DNA of 48,733 nucleotides, taken from an uncultured Verrucomicrobia subdivision 3 bacterium (lineage in GTDB: Bacteria; Verrucomicrobiota; Verrucomicrobiia; Limisphaerales; UBA8199). Both the position numbers and the translations under genes were made by a program. The first letter of the stretch is position 1. Each line of letters starts with the position of its first letter. The notes under the pieces are model-generated. The model searched no databases and had not been told where the DNA came from. It saw only the letters and a program-made list of their open reading frames with translations. Positions 7,795 to 16,448 of this stretch are shown here, piece by piece. The stretch covers positions 1 through 48,733 of the forward strand of contig CAIWJG010000783.1 in NCBI GenBank assembly GCA_903912925.1. Direction: 5' to 3'.

Positions 7795-9378
7795 TCACTC
7801 CACCAGGCTTGGCCGCGCCTGCGCCCGGTTCACCATCGCGAGCATCGTGACTGAGGACGCGGCTTGCCGCTCCGCTTCCTCAATCCGGTGGAACTCGCCG
7901 TAAACCTCGGCGCGGGCCGGCTCGTCCCGCGTGGCCAATTCCTGCCCCTGGCTGGCGCGCAACGCGAGCAGAATATCATGGCAGGTGATGGTCTCCAGCG
8001 GTCGGGCCGGCAGATAGGCCGGCTCGGCGCCCGCAGCCTCCGCCACCAGGCGGGCCGCGGACAGCGTTTGCATAAGCTGCTGCACGAGGCGGGTCGGCAC
8101 AGCTAAGGCGGCGGAGATCTCCACGGCGCTCGGCGGTGGTTCACCCAGCACAAAGCGCTGACCAACGCAGGTCATCAGCCGTAAGGCGACGAATTCGCGT
8201 CCGCGCTGGTTGATGTTCTCGACCTGCTTTTCTTCGAAATAGGTGGCCCGGTTCTGATACGCATAGGCCACCTGCGCGCCGAACAACAGGATCAGCCAGG
8301 AGAAGTACAGCCCGATCATAAACACCGGCACCAGGCCGAGGCTGCCGTAAATCTTGCTGTTGGACACCACGCGCGACACGTAAAGGACGCTGACGACGTT
8401 GTTCAAGTGAAAGAGGAGGCCACCAGCCAGGCCGCCGGCCAGCGCCGCCTGCCAATGGACTTTGGTGTTCGGTATGAGGGCGTAGAACAGCGCGAAGGTG
8501 AGGCACAGCACGACCACCGGGAGGAACTGGAAGATCATATGGCCCACGAAGGGCATGGTCGTTAGCAGCTTCTTCGTGCCCTCCATATGAGGTCCTGACG
8601 CCAGCCCCAGCGCCACGACCAACAACATCGGCGCCAGGCTGATGACGCCCCAATACAGCACGATCCGCATGAACCAGCTTCGCCCGCGCGCCACGCCCCA
8701 GATGTCATTGAAGGTGTCTTCGATCCGGCTCAGCATCGAGATCGCCGCGAAGACCAGCAGGATGCTACCGGTCACCCCCAGGGCACCGCTCCGGGTGTTC
8801 TGAATGAACTCATGGATATAACGAGCGATCGCGCGGCGAGATTTGACCGCCTCCTCGGCCTGGGCAATTGCGGGCTGGGACGGTTGTTTGTTCGTCTCCC
8901 CGAGGCTGGCTATAACCGGCGGGGGGTTGGTTGGCGGGGGGGTTGCGGTGGCGGGGACGGCAAGGGGGGCGGCCGGGGCGGACGCGTTGGTTGTTTCCGG
9001 CTCTGGGTCGCCCATTTCCATCCCTGTGTCGTCCATTGCGTCCGCGCTGTTTGTGTTGATTGATGGTGGCGTGGTCACGTTCGCCACGAGTTTCACGATG
9101 AACTGGTCGATTTGGTCCTCCCCCTCTTGTTTGAGGATGGCGCTGGAGATGCTGATGGCCACGGCCAGCATGGGAATGAGCGCCAGCACCGTCGCGTAGG
9201 CCAAAGCCGAGGCGCGCACCGGACAGCGGTTGCGGTCAAAACTCCTCCACACCAGCACCCAGAAATGAGCGAACTTCTGCCAGTTCGAAAACTCGGCCAG
9301 CGACCCTAGCGTCCGCTCGTCCAGCAGCGCCAGCGCATCCTCACGAAGCTTTTGAAATCTGGAGACCTTTTTAGCCAT
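7795..9378 (-). CDS. YihY/UPF0761 family integral membrane protein with long Pro/Ala-rich insert
   Basis: From ATG 9378 (MAKKVSRFQKLRED) the protein has 527 residues. The family core is visible: SALAYATVLALIPMLAVAIS (helix one, about 75-94), 'GVTGSILLVFAAISMLSRIEDTFNDIWGV' as the conserved second segment (here split by only one Gly-Val turn), and later helices around LYWGVISLAPMLLVVALGL, FLPVVVLCLTFALFYALIPN and FMIGLYFSWLILLFGAQVAYAYQ. Between helices one and two lies an insert of about 80 residues rich in Pro, Ala and Thr, likely outside the membrane. The C-terminal 130 residues look like a winged-helix domain. The family was once called ribonuclease BN, which is a misnomer; its real function is unknown. 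It is probably co-transcribed with the DeoC-like gene. Confidence 0.85.
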   Translation of the reverse strand: MAKKVSRFQKLREDALALLDERTLGSLAEFSNWQKFAHFWVLVWRSFDRNRCPVRASALAYATVLALIPMLAVAISISSAILKQEGEDQIDQFIVKLVANVTTPPSINTNSADAMDDTGMEMGDPEPETTNASAPAAPLAVPATATPPPTNPPPVIASLGETNKQPSQPAIAQAEEAVKSRRAIARYIHEFIQNTRSGALGVTGSILLVFAAISMLSRIEDTFNDIWGVARGRSWFMRIVLYWGVISLAPMLLVVALGLASGPHMEGTKKLLTTMPFVGHMIFQFLPVVVLCLTFALFYALIPNTKVHWQAALAGGLAGGLLFHLNNVVSVLYVSRVVSNSKIYGSLGLVPVFMIGLYFSWLILLFGAQVAYAYQNRATYFEEKQVENINQRGREFVALRLMTCVGQRFVLGEPPPSAVEISAALAVPTRLVQQLMQTLSAARLVAEAAGAEPAYLPARPLETITCHDILLALRASQGQELATRDEPARAEVYGEFHRIEEAERQAASSVTMLAMVNRAQARPSLVE

Positions 9379-9437
9379 GCTCAGCCGCCCCCACGCTAAC
9401 AGAGCAAGGAGCCAAGTCAATTGCTGGAACTTTATCG

Positions 9438-9468
9438 TTGACAGTTAGCCCCTAAACCCGAGTATTTG
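9438..9468 (+). promoter_or_regulatory. Possible promoter of the permease gene
   Basis: A TTGACA sits at 9438-9443, with a weak TATTTG about 19 bp further on. It is the only good -35 box between the divergent YihY-type and permease genes. The -10 match is poor, so this is a candidate only. Confidence 0.25.
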
Positions 9469-9528
9469 CCTCCTAATGCTTGCCGTCTGTTCGGAGTCAG
9501 GCAGTGTAATCGAATCCGTAAATGAACT

Positions 9529-10890
9529 ATGAATAATCAACTATCACAACCAGCCAGTCAGCTTCCCGGATACATCACCAGCGCGACCCCCAACCCCACG
9601 GCCAATCGCGCTCCCTGGTACAAAAGCACCGCTCCAACCTACGCGGGCATCTTCTTGTGGTTTGCCTTTTGGGACCCCATCTCCAAGAACGGGCTCGCCC
9701 CCGGCACTTTAGGCGCGACCCTGGTGGGCGTCGTCCTCGGTGCGCTGATTTGCCACTTCCTGTTCTACCTGGTTCCGGGTCGTCTCGGACAGCAGACGGG
9801 GTTGCCGCTCTATATCGTGGGCTCGTCCACCTTCGGTGCTATGGGCAGCCTCTTTATGCCGGGCCTGCTCATGGGCCTCCTTCAGTTTGGCTGGCTGGGC
9901 GTCAACACGTTCTTCTCAGCGAAAGCCCTGGCGGCTGGCTTCAACATGCCGAGTCTTTTTATCCCCATCTGCATCCTCTTTGCCTTCGGAGCCGCGTTTG
10001 TCGGGCTTAAGGGCATTCAGTATGTGGGAAAGGTCTCCACTTACCTGCCGATCATTCCGCTGGTGGTGCTCATCATGGGGCTGGTTATGTTCGCCGGGTC
10101 CGCCGGTGACTACAAAGCGGTGCCGGCCGAGGCAGCCGCCGCATCCGGTGGTGGTTTCAGCGCCATGCTGCTGATGATCAGTGCGATCGTCGGCTTTTTC
10201 GCCACCGCAGGAGCTGCGGGGGTGGATATTTGCATGAGCAACCGGAACAAGAGTGACGTCAGCATGGGCGGCATCGTCGGCGTCATCATTGCTATCATCT
10301 TTACGGCCGGCATCTCGGTCATCGTGATGGCCGGTGCCCATGCGACGGGAGTGGTTGGTCCGACTGACGTCCAGATGACCGCCGCGCTCGCAAAGAAGCT
10401 TTCCCCGGGGCTGTTCGCCGTGGTGATGATCGGCTTGACCCTGGCAGCCTTCCCGGGCGCCTGCTTCTCCTCATTTATTGCCGCGAACTGTTTCAAAACG
10501 ACCATGCCGAAGATCAACCCGTTCATCTCCGTCGGACTCGGCGCGGTGGTCAGTATCATCCTGGCCGTGACGGGTGTCGCGGGCAACCTGATGGGGGTAT
10601 TCGGCCTGATCGGCGCTTCCTTTGGTCCGATCTGTGGTGCCATTATGGTGGACTATTTGCTCTCAGGTGGCAAATGGACCGGGCCCCGCGCAGGGTTCAA
10701 CCCCGCCGGCTGGATCGCGTGGGCAGCAGGCTTCGTGGTCGGCATCCTGCCGAACCTGGGCGTGAATGTTCCGGTAGCTCCCGTGCTTGCTTTCATCATC
10801 GGGGCAATCGTGTATTTCCTCTGCTCCAAGATGGGGATGCGCTCAGCCGTCGTCCCGCTTCCCGCCGCGCTGGCCGCAGCCACGAAGTAA
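9529..10890 (+). CDS. NCS1-family nucleobase:cation symporter (cytosine/purine permease type)
   Basis: The 453-residue protein is almost wholly hydrophobic, with about 12 predicted membrane helices. The start of the family is visible in 'RAPWYKSTAPTYAGIFLWFA' followed by GLAPGTLGATLVGVVLGALI and the 'GRLGQQTGLPLYIVGSSTFG' segment, which matches the cytosine permease (CodB-like) pattern. Such proteins import cytosine, allantoin or related bases with Na+ or H+ across the inner membrane. The substrate cannot be fixed from sequence alone. No purine or pyrimidine enzyme lies beside it, although the DeoC-like gene across the divergent gap belongs to a nucleoside-salvage family. A strong terminator follows the stop codon. 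Confidence 0.85.
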   Translation: MNNQLSQPASQLPGYITSATPNPTANRAPWYKSTAPTYAGIFLWFAFWDPISKNGLAPGTLGATLVGVVLGALICHFLFYLVPGRLGQQTGLPLYIVGSSTFGAMGSLFMPGLLMGLLQFGWLGVNTFFSAKALAAGFNMPSLFIPICILFAFGAAFVGLKGIQYVGKVSTYLPIIPLVVLIMGLVMFAGSAGDYKAVPAEAAAASGGGFSAMLLMISAIVGFFATAGAAGVDICMSNRNKSDVSMGGIVGVIIAIIFTAGISVIVMAGAHATGVVGPTDVQMTAALAKKLSPGLFAVVMIGLTLAAFPGACFSSFIAANCFKTTMPKINPFISVGLGAVVSIILAVTGVAGNLMGVFGLIGASFGPICGAIMVDYLLSGGKWTGPRAGFNPAGWIAWAAGFVVGILPNLGVNVPVAPVLAFIIGAIVYFLCSKMGMRSAVVPLPAALAAATK

Positions 10891-10913
10891 CCCGCCCGGA
10901 TTAGTTTTCTCTC

Positions 10914-10954
10914 AACCCGCCTTGACCCGCCAGGGGCAAGGCGGGTTTTTCTTT
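10914..10954 (+). terminator. Intrinsic terminator after the permease gene
   Basis: An 11-bp perfect stem, AACCCGCCTTG (10914-10924) with CAAGGCGGGTT (10937-10947), closes a 12-nt loop and is followed by a run of T (10946-10950 and 10952-10954). It lies 24 bp after the stop codon. Confidence 0.92.
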
Positions 10955-11145
10955 GCCCCTCCGGGACGAGGACAGGACCGCGGCTGACCGATTGGCCATC
11001 ACCGCTCAAACCCCAGTGGCAGGGGCGCAGCGCGGCCAAGCCGCAACCAAAAAGTTAAATGGGTTAAATGAGTTGCAAAGGTTACATGGGGCCAAGAGAA
11101 TTTGCGCGGACTGCGCAAATCCTCACAGATAGCAGTACAGAGGCG

Positions 11146-11451
11146 CTACAGTTTCTTACCGGCTCCGTCCACTCGTTGAGTCGAGGCGTCAGACGGTGAA
11201 CTGCCCGGGTTGACGAGGTCCTGCAACGGCACATTCGTGATCTGGATAGGCGCGACTGATGGCCCAGCCGGAGCCGTGGTCGCCTGGGCGGAGGCTGGCG
11301 GCTCAGCAACACGGGGCGGCAAGGTAGCGGTGACCAGGAAACACACCAGGAATCCGGCAACGAACCCGGCAATACTCCCGCCAATGACCCCACCCACCGC
11401 CCATCTGATTTCGCGCCGTCGGGCGCGCTTTGGACGTTCTTTGCTATCCAT
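11146..11451 (-). CDS. Small single-pass membrane protein, unknown function
   Basis: The 101-residue product has a strongly basic N-terminus (MDSKERPKRARRREIRW), one Gly-rich membrane helix (about 18-45, 'AVGGVIGGSIAGFVAGFLVC') and a Pro/Ala/Thr-rich tail. The charge pattern puts the N-terminus in the cytoplasm and the tail outside. I do not recognise a family. It is divergent from the dehydrogenase gene across 163 bp. A plus-strand frame covers part of the same bases, but its translation has no membrane helix and looks unlike a protein. Confidence 0.55.
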   Translation of the reverse strand: MDSKERPKRARRREIRWAVGGVIGGSIAGFVAGFLVCFLVTATLPPRVAEPPASAQATTAPAGPSVAPIQITNVPLQDLVNPGSSPSDASTQRVDGAGKKL

Positions 11452-11614
11452 ACCGCGTTTGCATTCGATGATTATTCAACCGACCACGTGCCAGTATATG
11501 AACGCTCCACGTCCGATGGTCAAGACTCCAATGCGGCTTGAAAAAAGAGCTGTAAGCTGATTGAGTTCTACTGCGCGGTTGCAAAACCCGGTCCCTTAGG
11601 GTTACCTGAGGACC

Positions 11615-12394
11615 ATGAGCGTCGAAACAGTCATGATTACCGGAGCATCGTCGGGCATCGGCCTGGAGCTGGCGCGGTGTTTCGCCGCGGACGGCTCCCG
11701 GCTCGTGCTCGTCGCCCGCAAGGGCAATGTCCTCGAAGCGCTGGCGGCAGAGTTGCGCAAGACCCACAAGATCCAGACCCAAGTCTTTACGGCCGACCTG
11801 GCGCATCCGGAAAGCCCGGCCCGGCTCCTGGCTCACCTGCAAAGCGCCGGCCTCAAGGTGGACGTGCTGGTTAACAACGCCGGATTCGGCGCGCAGGGCA
11901 AGTTCGCCGAGCTGCCTCTCGGACGGCAGCTTGAGATGCTCCAGGTAAACATCACCAGCCTCACGCACCTGACCGGGCTATTGCTCCCCGGCATGATCGA
12001 GCGCCGCCGCGGGGGCATTCTCAACGTCGCCTCGACGGCTGCCTTCCAGCCCGGCCCCGGCATGGCGGTCTATTACGCGACGAAGGCCTACGTGCTGTCG
12101 TTCAGCGAAGCCCTGGCCGAGGAACTGACCGGAACGGGTGTGACCGTCACCGCAGTCTGCCCCGGCCCTACAACGACGAACTTCGGCACTGCCGCCAACA
12201 TGCACACGCTCGGGCTGGTTAAGAAAGTCTCGATGTCCGCGGAAGCCGTCGCCTGCCAGGGCCATCGCGCTTTTCGTAGCGGCAAGGCGGTGGTCATCAA
12301 CGGTTTTCGCAACGCGTTCCCGGCATTTCTGGTCCGCCTCCTTCCCCGCGCCGCCGTCCGCAAGATTGCCCGGCGGCTCAACAATGTGGGGTAA
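11615..12394 (+). CDS. Short-chain dehydrogenase/reductase (SDR)
   Basis: The 259-residue protein shows the classical SDR motifs in order: TGASSGIG (residues 9-16) for the dinucleotide, a DL near residue 62 (ADLAHPE), NNAG (about 88-91), Ser in NVASTAAF and the catalytic YYATK (about 151-155), then PGPTTTNF. It belongs to the DltE/YqjQ-like group of general SDRs that use NAD(P)(H) on an alcohol or ketone. The substrate is not evident. The C-terminus (ARRLNNVG) is short and basic. A GAGGA sits four bases before ATG 11615. It has no operon partner on the same strand, so the role cannot be refined. Confidence 0.88.
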   Translation: MSVETVMITGASSGIGLELARCFAADGSRLVLVARKGNVLEALAAELRKTHKIQTQVFTADLAHPESPARLLAHLQSAGLKVDVLVNNAGFGAQGKFAELPLGRQLEMLQVNITSLTHLTGLLLPGMIERRRGGILNVASTAAFQPGPGMAVYYATKAYVLSFSEALAEELTGTGVTVTAVCPGPTTTNFGTAANMHTLGLVKKVSMSAEAVACQGHRAFRSGKAVVINGFRNAFPAFLVRLLPRAAVRKIARRLNNVG

Positions 12395-12419
12395 GACCAG
12401 GGCCAAAGCTCATGTCACT

Positions 12420-12446
12420 CCATTCTGCATACTGCATTCTGCATCC
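12420..12446. repeat. Short ATTCTGCAT direct repeats
   Basis: Three closely spaced copies of (A)TTCTGCAT/ACTGCAT form a small array just after the dehydrogenase gene. It resembles dispersed repeats that mark intergenic space in related genomes. Confidence 0.55.
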
Positions 12447-12494
12447 TACCTTCCCCCCGAGGTGGCTTTGTGGGAGCCTTGTGGGAGCCTTAGG

Positions 12495-12670
12495 GTGGCT
12501 CTGATGTCGCATGGAGGTGGCCTTGGGGTCGCATGGAGGTGGCTTTGGGGTCGCATGGAGGTGGCTTTGGGGTCGCATGGAGGTGGCTTTGGGGTGCCTA
12601 CCGCCTGGCTATGAACACGCATTGAGGTGGCTCTGATGTCGCATTGATGTAGCCTTGGGGTGGCTTTGGC
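12495..12670. repeat. 22-bp tandem repeat array before the defence locus
   Basis: The unit GTGGCTTTGGGGTCGCATGG plus AG is repeated at 12495, 12517, 12539, 12561 and, cut short, 12583. Degenerate pieces continue to about 12670. The unit length is not a multiple of three and every frame across it looks unlike protein, so the array is non-coding. There is no spacer variation, so it is not a CRISPR. It fills most of the 410-bp gap between the dehydrogenase and the helicase genes. Confidence 0.85.
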
Positions 12671-12776
12671 TATGCGGAGGCACGGCGGATCTCGGGGTGG
12701 TCGATGGGCATGTTCTCATCCGTTTCTTCGAATTTTGCAGCCATTGCCGCCTGTATAACATTCGCTATATCGCGAG

Positions 12777-12803
12777 TTGACATTTAATTGGATGTATCCT
12801 AAT
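12777..12803 (+). promoter_or_regulatory. Putative promoter and autoregulatory operator of the HTH-helicase gene
   Basis: TTGACA (12777-12782) is overlapped by the imperfect palindrome ACATTTAATTGGATGT (12780-12795), in which 12 of 16 positions are symmetric (ACAT-N2-AATT-N2-ATGT). CCTAAT at 12798-12803 could be the -10 box with a short 15-bp spacer. XRE-type repressors commonly bind such sites over their own promoter, and the first domain of the downstream gene is an XRE helix-turn-helix. A start point near 12810 would leave almost no leader, favouring GTG 12812. TATAAC at 12754-12759 is an alternative -10. Confidence 0.45.
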
Positions 12804-12805
12804 GT

Positions 12806-15800
12806 GTGGGCGTGACTGGTGAACAGATCAAGAATTTGCGGAAGCAATTGGGGCTTTCACAGGAAGCCTTTGCTGAGCGATTGGGGGTCTCGTTCGCTAC
12901 GGTCAACCGGTGGGAGAACGGGAAGGCGAAGCCGCAGAAGGGGAGGATTGCCCAGATGCGGGCGTTGTCGGGTGGGGGCGGAGCAGACCAGACTGAGCTG
13001 GCCATTTCGGTGGAGGCCGCGACGAGTTTGAATTTCGAGGGGGACCCGGAAGCCATCAAGCTGGTGGTGGATGCGCACCGGCTGCGGAACGGGCACCAGT
13101 TCAACAAGGCTTTCGGCCTCGAGCTTTCCCGGGTGGTTCCCCTCCCGCACCAGCGCGTGGCGGTGTATGAGCACATGCTGCCACAGAATCCACTGCGGTT
13201 CCTGCTGGCCGACGACGCGGGCGCGGGCAAGACAGTGATGACCGGGCTTTACATCCGGGAGATGATCAACCGTGGCCGGCTACGCCGCGTCCTCATTTGC
13301 TGCCCGGCCGGACTGACGTGGAACTGGCAGCGGGAGCTACGGAATTTCTTCGACCTGGAGTTCCGGATTCTGCGCGGCCAGGACTTTCAGAGCGGCGATC
13401 CATTCTCGGATGACCACGGGCTGTTCATCATCAGCGTGGACACAGCGACCACGGATGCCGTTCGGGAGCGCCTGCAGAACCTGACTGACGGGCGGTTTGA
13501 CCTGGTGGTCTTCGACGAGGCGCACAAATTGGCGTGGGCGGACCGCAAGCGCCCCGACAGCAAGACCCGGCGCTACAAATTGGCGGAGATGCTGGCGAAG
13601 TCCACGCATCTGATTCTGCTAACGGCCACGCCGCACATGGGGAAGAAGTTCCCGTATTTCGCGCTGTGGCGGCTGCTGGATGCGAACGTCTTTTCGACCG
13701 AGGATGCGCTGGACCAAGTGGGGCCGGAGAAGCGCCGCAAGTTCTTCATCCGCCGGCTAAAGGAAGAAATGGTGGATTATCATTCGCTGCCGATCTACAA
13801 GCCGCGCCTGTGCCAGACCGTCAAATTCGCCCTTTCCAAGGCGGAGCGGGATTTTTATGAGGAGTCATCGGATTATTTGCGGTGGAGTTTTGAAACCAAT
13901 CAGTCGTTGAACCGCAACGCCGCGGCGATGGTGGTGGCGGTGCTCCAACGGCGCCTGGCGAGTTCCACCTACGCGATGTGTGAGTCGCTGAAGCGGCGAC
14001 GCGAGCGTATCTTGAGCGCGGCGACGGCTGAGAAGCCGCCGAGTGCTGAGCGCCTGCTAGAGCAGTTCGACACCGGCACCGCTGATGACTCTGAGCCAAC
14101 CGAGACGGGCGTGGAAAGCCAGGAACGGGTGGAGGACCAGGCGCTGGAGTTGGCGCGGCCCCAGACGGAGAAGCAGCGGGAAACCGAGCTGCGGTATCTG
14201 GATGAAATCATCGCGCAGGGCGAGGCGATCCTGCGGGAGCAATGCGAGACGAAGTTCCTGAAGCTGCGCGAGTTGGTGGATGCGGCGGAGTTCCAGCATG
14301 AGCGGCTGTTGATTTTCACTGAGCATCGCGACACGCTGGAACATTTGCAGCAACGGTTCGAAGCGCTCGGTTACACGGGGCAGATCGCGGCCATTCACGG
14401 CGGCATGGACGTGGAAGAGCGAGAGCGGCAGCGGATTTTCTTCATGCCTCCCGCCGAACGCCGGCGTCAGAACCTGGCCAACCCGGACGCGCCGAGCGCC
14501 CGGATCATGCTGGCGACGGATGCGGCGGGCGAGGGCATCAATTTGCAGTTCGCCTGGCTCATGGTGAATTTTGACGTGCCGTGGAACCCGGCCCGGCTGG
14601 AGCAGCGCATGGGCCGGCTGCATCGCTTCGGCCAGCGCCACGACGAGGTGCGCATCTTCAATTTTGTTGCCGACAAGACTCGGGAGGGTGACGTGCTGGC
14701 GACACTGCTGGCAAAGCTGGACGAAGCGCGGCGCGAGCTGTGCACGGACAAGGTGTTCGACGTGATTGGCCAGCAGCTCCAGGAGGTCTCTATCCGTGAC
14801 CTGTTGCGCGAGGCACTGTTTGAAACCGCCCCCTACTCGGCGCAGAAGCAACTGGATTCCTTGTTTGCGACACAGCGCCTGCGGGCGGCGGTCGAGGAGC
14901 AGCGGAAGCAGGCGTCGTCTTTTGGCGACGTTGCCAAACGGCTGGGGCAACTGAACAGTGAAATCGAGGTCGAGCGTTTCAACCAACTGCTGCCGGCCTA
15001 CGTGCAGAACTTCGTCGAAAAGGCCGTGCCCCGGCTGGGTTTCGAGCTCGAGGGCGATTTGAATGACCGCGCCCGCCTGAACCGGTCGTCGGGCTCGGCC
15101 TGGATTGAACCCGTGGCAAACCACTGGCGCGGCGGGTTGCCGCCTTACATCTCGGTGCGGCGCGACGGTTCGGCCGGCAGCGAGGCCGCGCCGATCGCAT
15201 TCCTGCGCCCGGGGGAGCCGTTGTTTGATGCCTTTTGCGATGAAACCATCCGCCGGTTTGGCAACGACGCCCGCCGCGGGGGATTCTTCCTCGACCCCTC
15301 AGCGGAACACCCCTACTTCGCGGCTTTGTATGTCTGCCAGATGGGCGAGCGGCCGTTGCACGGCGGCGGTGAGCAGCCGCGCCTCTTGGAGCGCCGCCTG
15401 ATGGGATTGCGCTGGGACAACACCGGGGAGTTTGCCGCCTGTGCGCCGAATCATCTGCTGGCGCTGGTGGGGGCGCCTCCGGCGCTGGCCTGGAAGGCCG
15501 GCGCGCTGCTCCAATCGCCGGTGGACCAGGTCCAGCGGGCGGACCGGCACGCGCGAATGCTGGCGGAGACAACCTTTTTGCAGCAAGCGCGCATGGCAAT
15601 TCGCGCAGAGTCGGCGGCGCGGCTGGAGGATCTGCAACGCGGGTTTGATTTCTCCGCCGGCGAAATGGCGGAACGACGGGTGGAGTATGCGCGCCGGGTC
15701 CGTGATGGAGACGCGCAGGCCGCACCGCAACTGGAACTGGTGAAGCGCGAGCAGAGCTGGATCGAGCAGGAGAAGGCCGAGGCGTTGCTTTACGAACAGC

Positions 15801-16264
15801 GGCGGGGCGACTTGCTGGACATCATCACCCTGGAGCGCATCGCGATTGCACTAGTGATTCCCGACCAGAGCCCGGAGGCGCTGGAAAGCTACGACAAGAA
15901 CATCGAGGCCATCGCGATGCGCGTGGCGATCAATTACGAAGTGGATCGCCAGAAAGCGAAGGTGTTCGACGTGTCGGCGCCGTATCTGGCGCGGGGTTAC
16001 GATTTGGAGAGCCACCGGGCCAGCGGCGAGAAGATTGTCATCGAAGTCAAAGGCCGGGCGGGGCGCGGGCAGGTTCACCTGACGGAGAACGAGTGGCCAA
16101 CGGCGGCGAACGTGCGGGACAAGTATTGGCTATACGTGGTCACCGATTGCGCGACCGAGCCGCGATTGTTTCGGGTGCAGGACCCGGTGCGGCTGGCGTT
16201 TAAGACGCGACAGAGCTTTACATTGAACATCGGCGACATCATCAAGGAGGCGGAACCGGAATGA
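12806..16264 (+). CDS. XRE-HTH / SNF2 helicase / DUF3883 fusion (DrmD-like defence helicase)
   Basis: The 1152-residue protein opens with an XRE helix-turn-helix (about 5-57, QLGLSQEAFAERLGVSFATV). A two-lobe SNF2-type motor follows: Walker A ADDAGAGKT (Lys142), DEAH at 237-240, LTATPH near 271, and motif VI RMGRLHRFGQ (601-610). The C-terminus (about 1060-1140) is a DUF3883 domain with 'IEVKG' (Glu1080, Lys1082), a restriction-nuclease-like fold that may be inactive. Helicases of this shape act in DISARM (DrmD) and in DUF1156/DUF499 islands; they are thought to translocate on DNA. The fused DNA-binding domain is not usual for them and may give autoregulation. GTG 12806 and GTG 12812 are both possible starts. 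A palindromic repeat begins four bases after the stop. Confidence 0.9.
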   Translation: MGVTGEQIKNLRKQLGLSQEAFAERLGVSFATVNRWENGKAKPQKGRIAQMRALSGGGGADQTELAISVEAATSLNFEGDPEAIKLVVDAHRLRNGHQFNKAFGLELSRVVPLPHQRVAVYEHMLPQNPLRFLLADDAGAGKTVMTGLYIREMINRGRLRRVLICCPAGLTWNWQRELRNFFDLEFRILRGQDFQSGDPFSDDHGLFIISVDTATTDAVRERLQNLTDGRFDLVVFDEAHKLAWADRKRPDSKTRRYKLAEMLAKSTHLILLTATPHMGKKFPYFALWRLLDANVFSTEDALDQVGPEKRRKFFIRRLKEEMVDYHSLPIYKPRLCQTVKFALSKAERDFYEESSDYLRWSFETNQSLNRNAAAMVVAVLQRRLASSTYAMCESLKRRRERILSAATAEKPPSAERLLEQFDTGTADDSEPTETGVESQERVEDQALELARPQTEKQRETELRYLDEIIAQGEAILREQCETKFLKLRELVDAAEFQHERLLIFTEHRDTLEHLQQRFEALGYTGQIAAIHGGMDVEERERQRIFFMPPAERRRQNLANPDAPSARIMLATDAAGEGINLQFAWLMVNFDVPWNPARLEQRMGRLHRFGQRHDEVRIFNFVADKTREGDVLATLLAKLDEARRELCTDKVFDVIGQQLQEVSIRDLLREALFETAPYSAQKQLDSLFATQRLRAAVEEQRKQASSFGDVAKRLGQLNSEIEVERFNQLLPAYVQNFVEKAVPRLGFELEGDLNDRARLNRSSGSAWIEPVANHWRGGLPPYISVRRDGSAGSEAAPIAFLRPGEPLFDAFCDETIRRFGNDARRGGFFLDPSAEHPYFAALYVCQMGERPLHGGGEQPRLLERRLMGLRWDNTGEFAACAPNHLLALVGAPPALAWKAGALLQSPVDQVQRADRHARMLAETTFLQQARMAIRAESAARLEDLQRGFDFSAGEMAERRVEYARRVRDGDAQAAPQLELVKREQSWIEQEKAEALLYEQRRGDLLDIITLERIAIALVIPDQSPEALESYDKNIEAIAMRVAINYEVDRQKAKVFDVSAPYLARGYDLESHRASGEKIVIEVKGRAGRGQVHLTENEWPTAANVRDKYWLYVVTDCATEPRLFRVQDPVRLAFKTRQSFTLNIGDIIKEAEPE

Positions 16265-16267
16265 GCA

Positions 16268-16295
16268 GCCCACGAATCACACGAATGGACACGAA
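16268..16295. repeat. Palindromic repeat, half copy (CCCACGAATCACACGAAT family)
   Basis: GCCCACGAATCACACGAATG begins four bases after the helicase stop codon and is followed by GACACGAA. It matches the left arm of the full palindrome at 21128-21200 and the half copy at 23324-23355. The right arm is missing here. Confidence 0.8.
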
Positions 16296-16313
16296 AACTG
16301 GAAGCACTGAAGG

Positions 16314-16448
16314 GTTGACGAACCGGGCTGGGAAGCATTCTACTTTTGACACATCCCTCCTGTGCGTTTCGACGGCAGGACGCGAGGCCGGCTCTTCGGA
16401 GCCGGCTTCTGCATCTTTCGGGACGGGCAGGGAATATGAGAACTTCCA
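16314..16448 (+). ncRNA. Structured tandem element, copy 1 (UUCG hairpin)
   Basis: Copy 1 of a 135-nt direct repeat that starts GTTGACGAACCGGG. At 16384-16409 an 11-bp stem is capped by a UUCG tetraloop closed by C-G. Below it lie a 5' bulge of six bases (GGACGC, 16378-16383) and a short lower stem, GCA (16375-16377) with TGC (16410-16412). Copy 2 keeps the same architecture with different bases. The transcript would be part of the helicase 3' region or the leader of the NYN gene. No known RNA family is recognised; it could instead be a REP-like palindromic repeat. Confidence 0.5.

Noticed and set aside
12495..12596. CRISPR array
   Set aside because: The 22-bp units are head-to-tail without spacers, and no cas gene is present.
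14057..15124. 355-codon minus-strand frame under the helicase gene
   Set aside because: Opposite strand of a gene with clear helicase motifs; no family pattern or start context.
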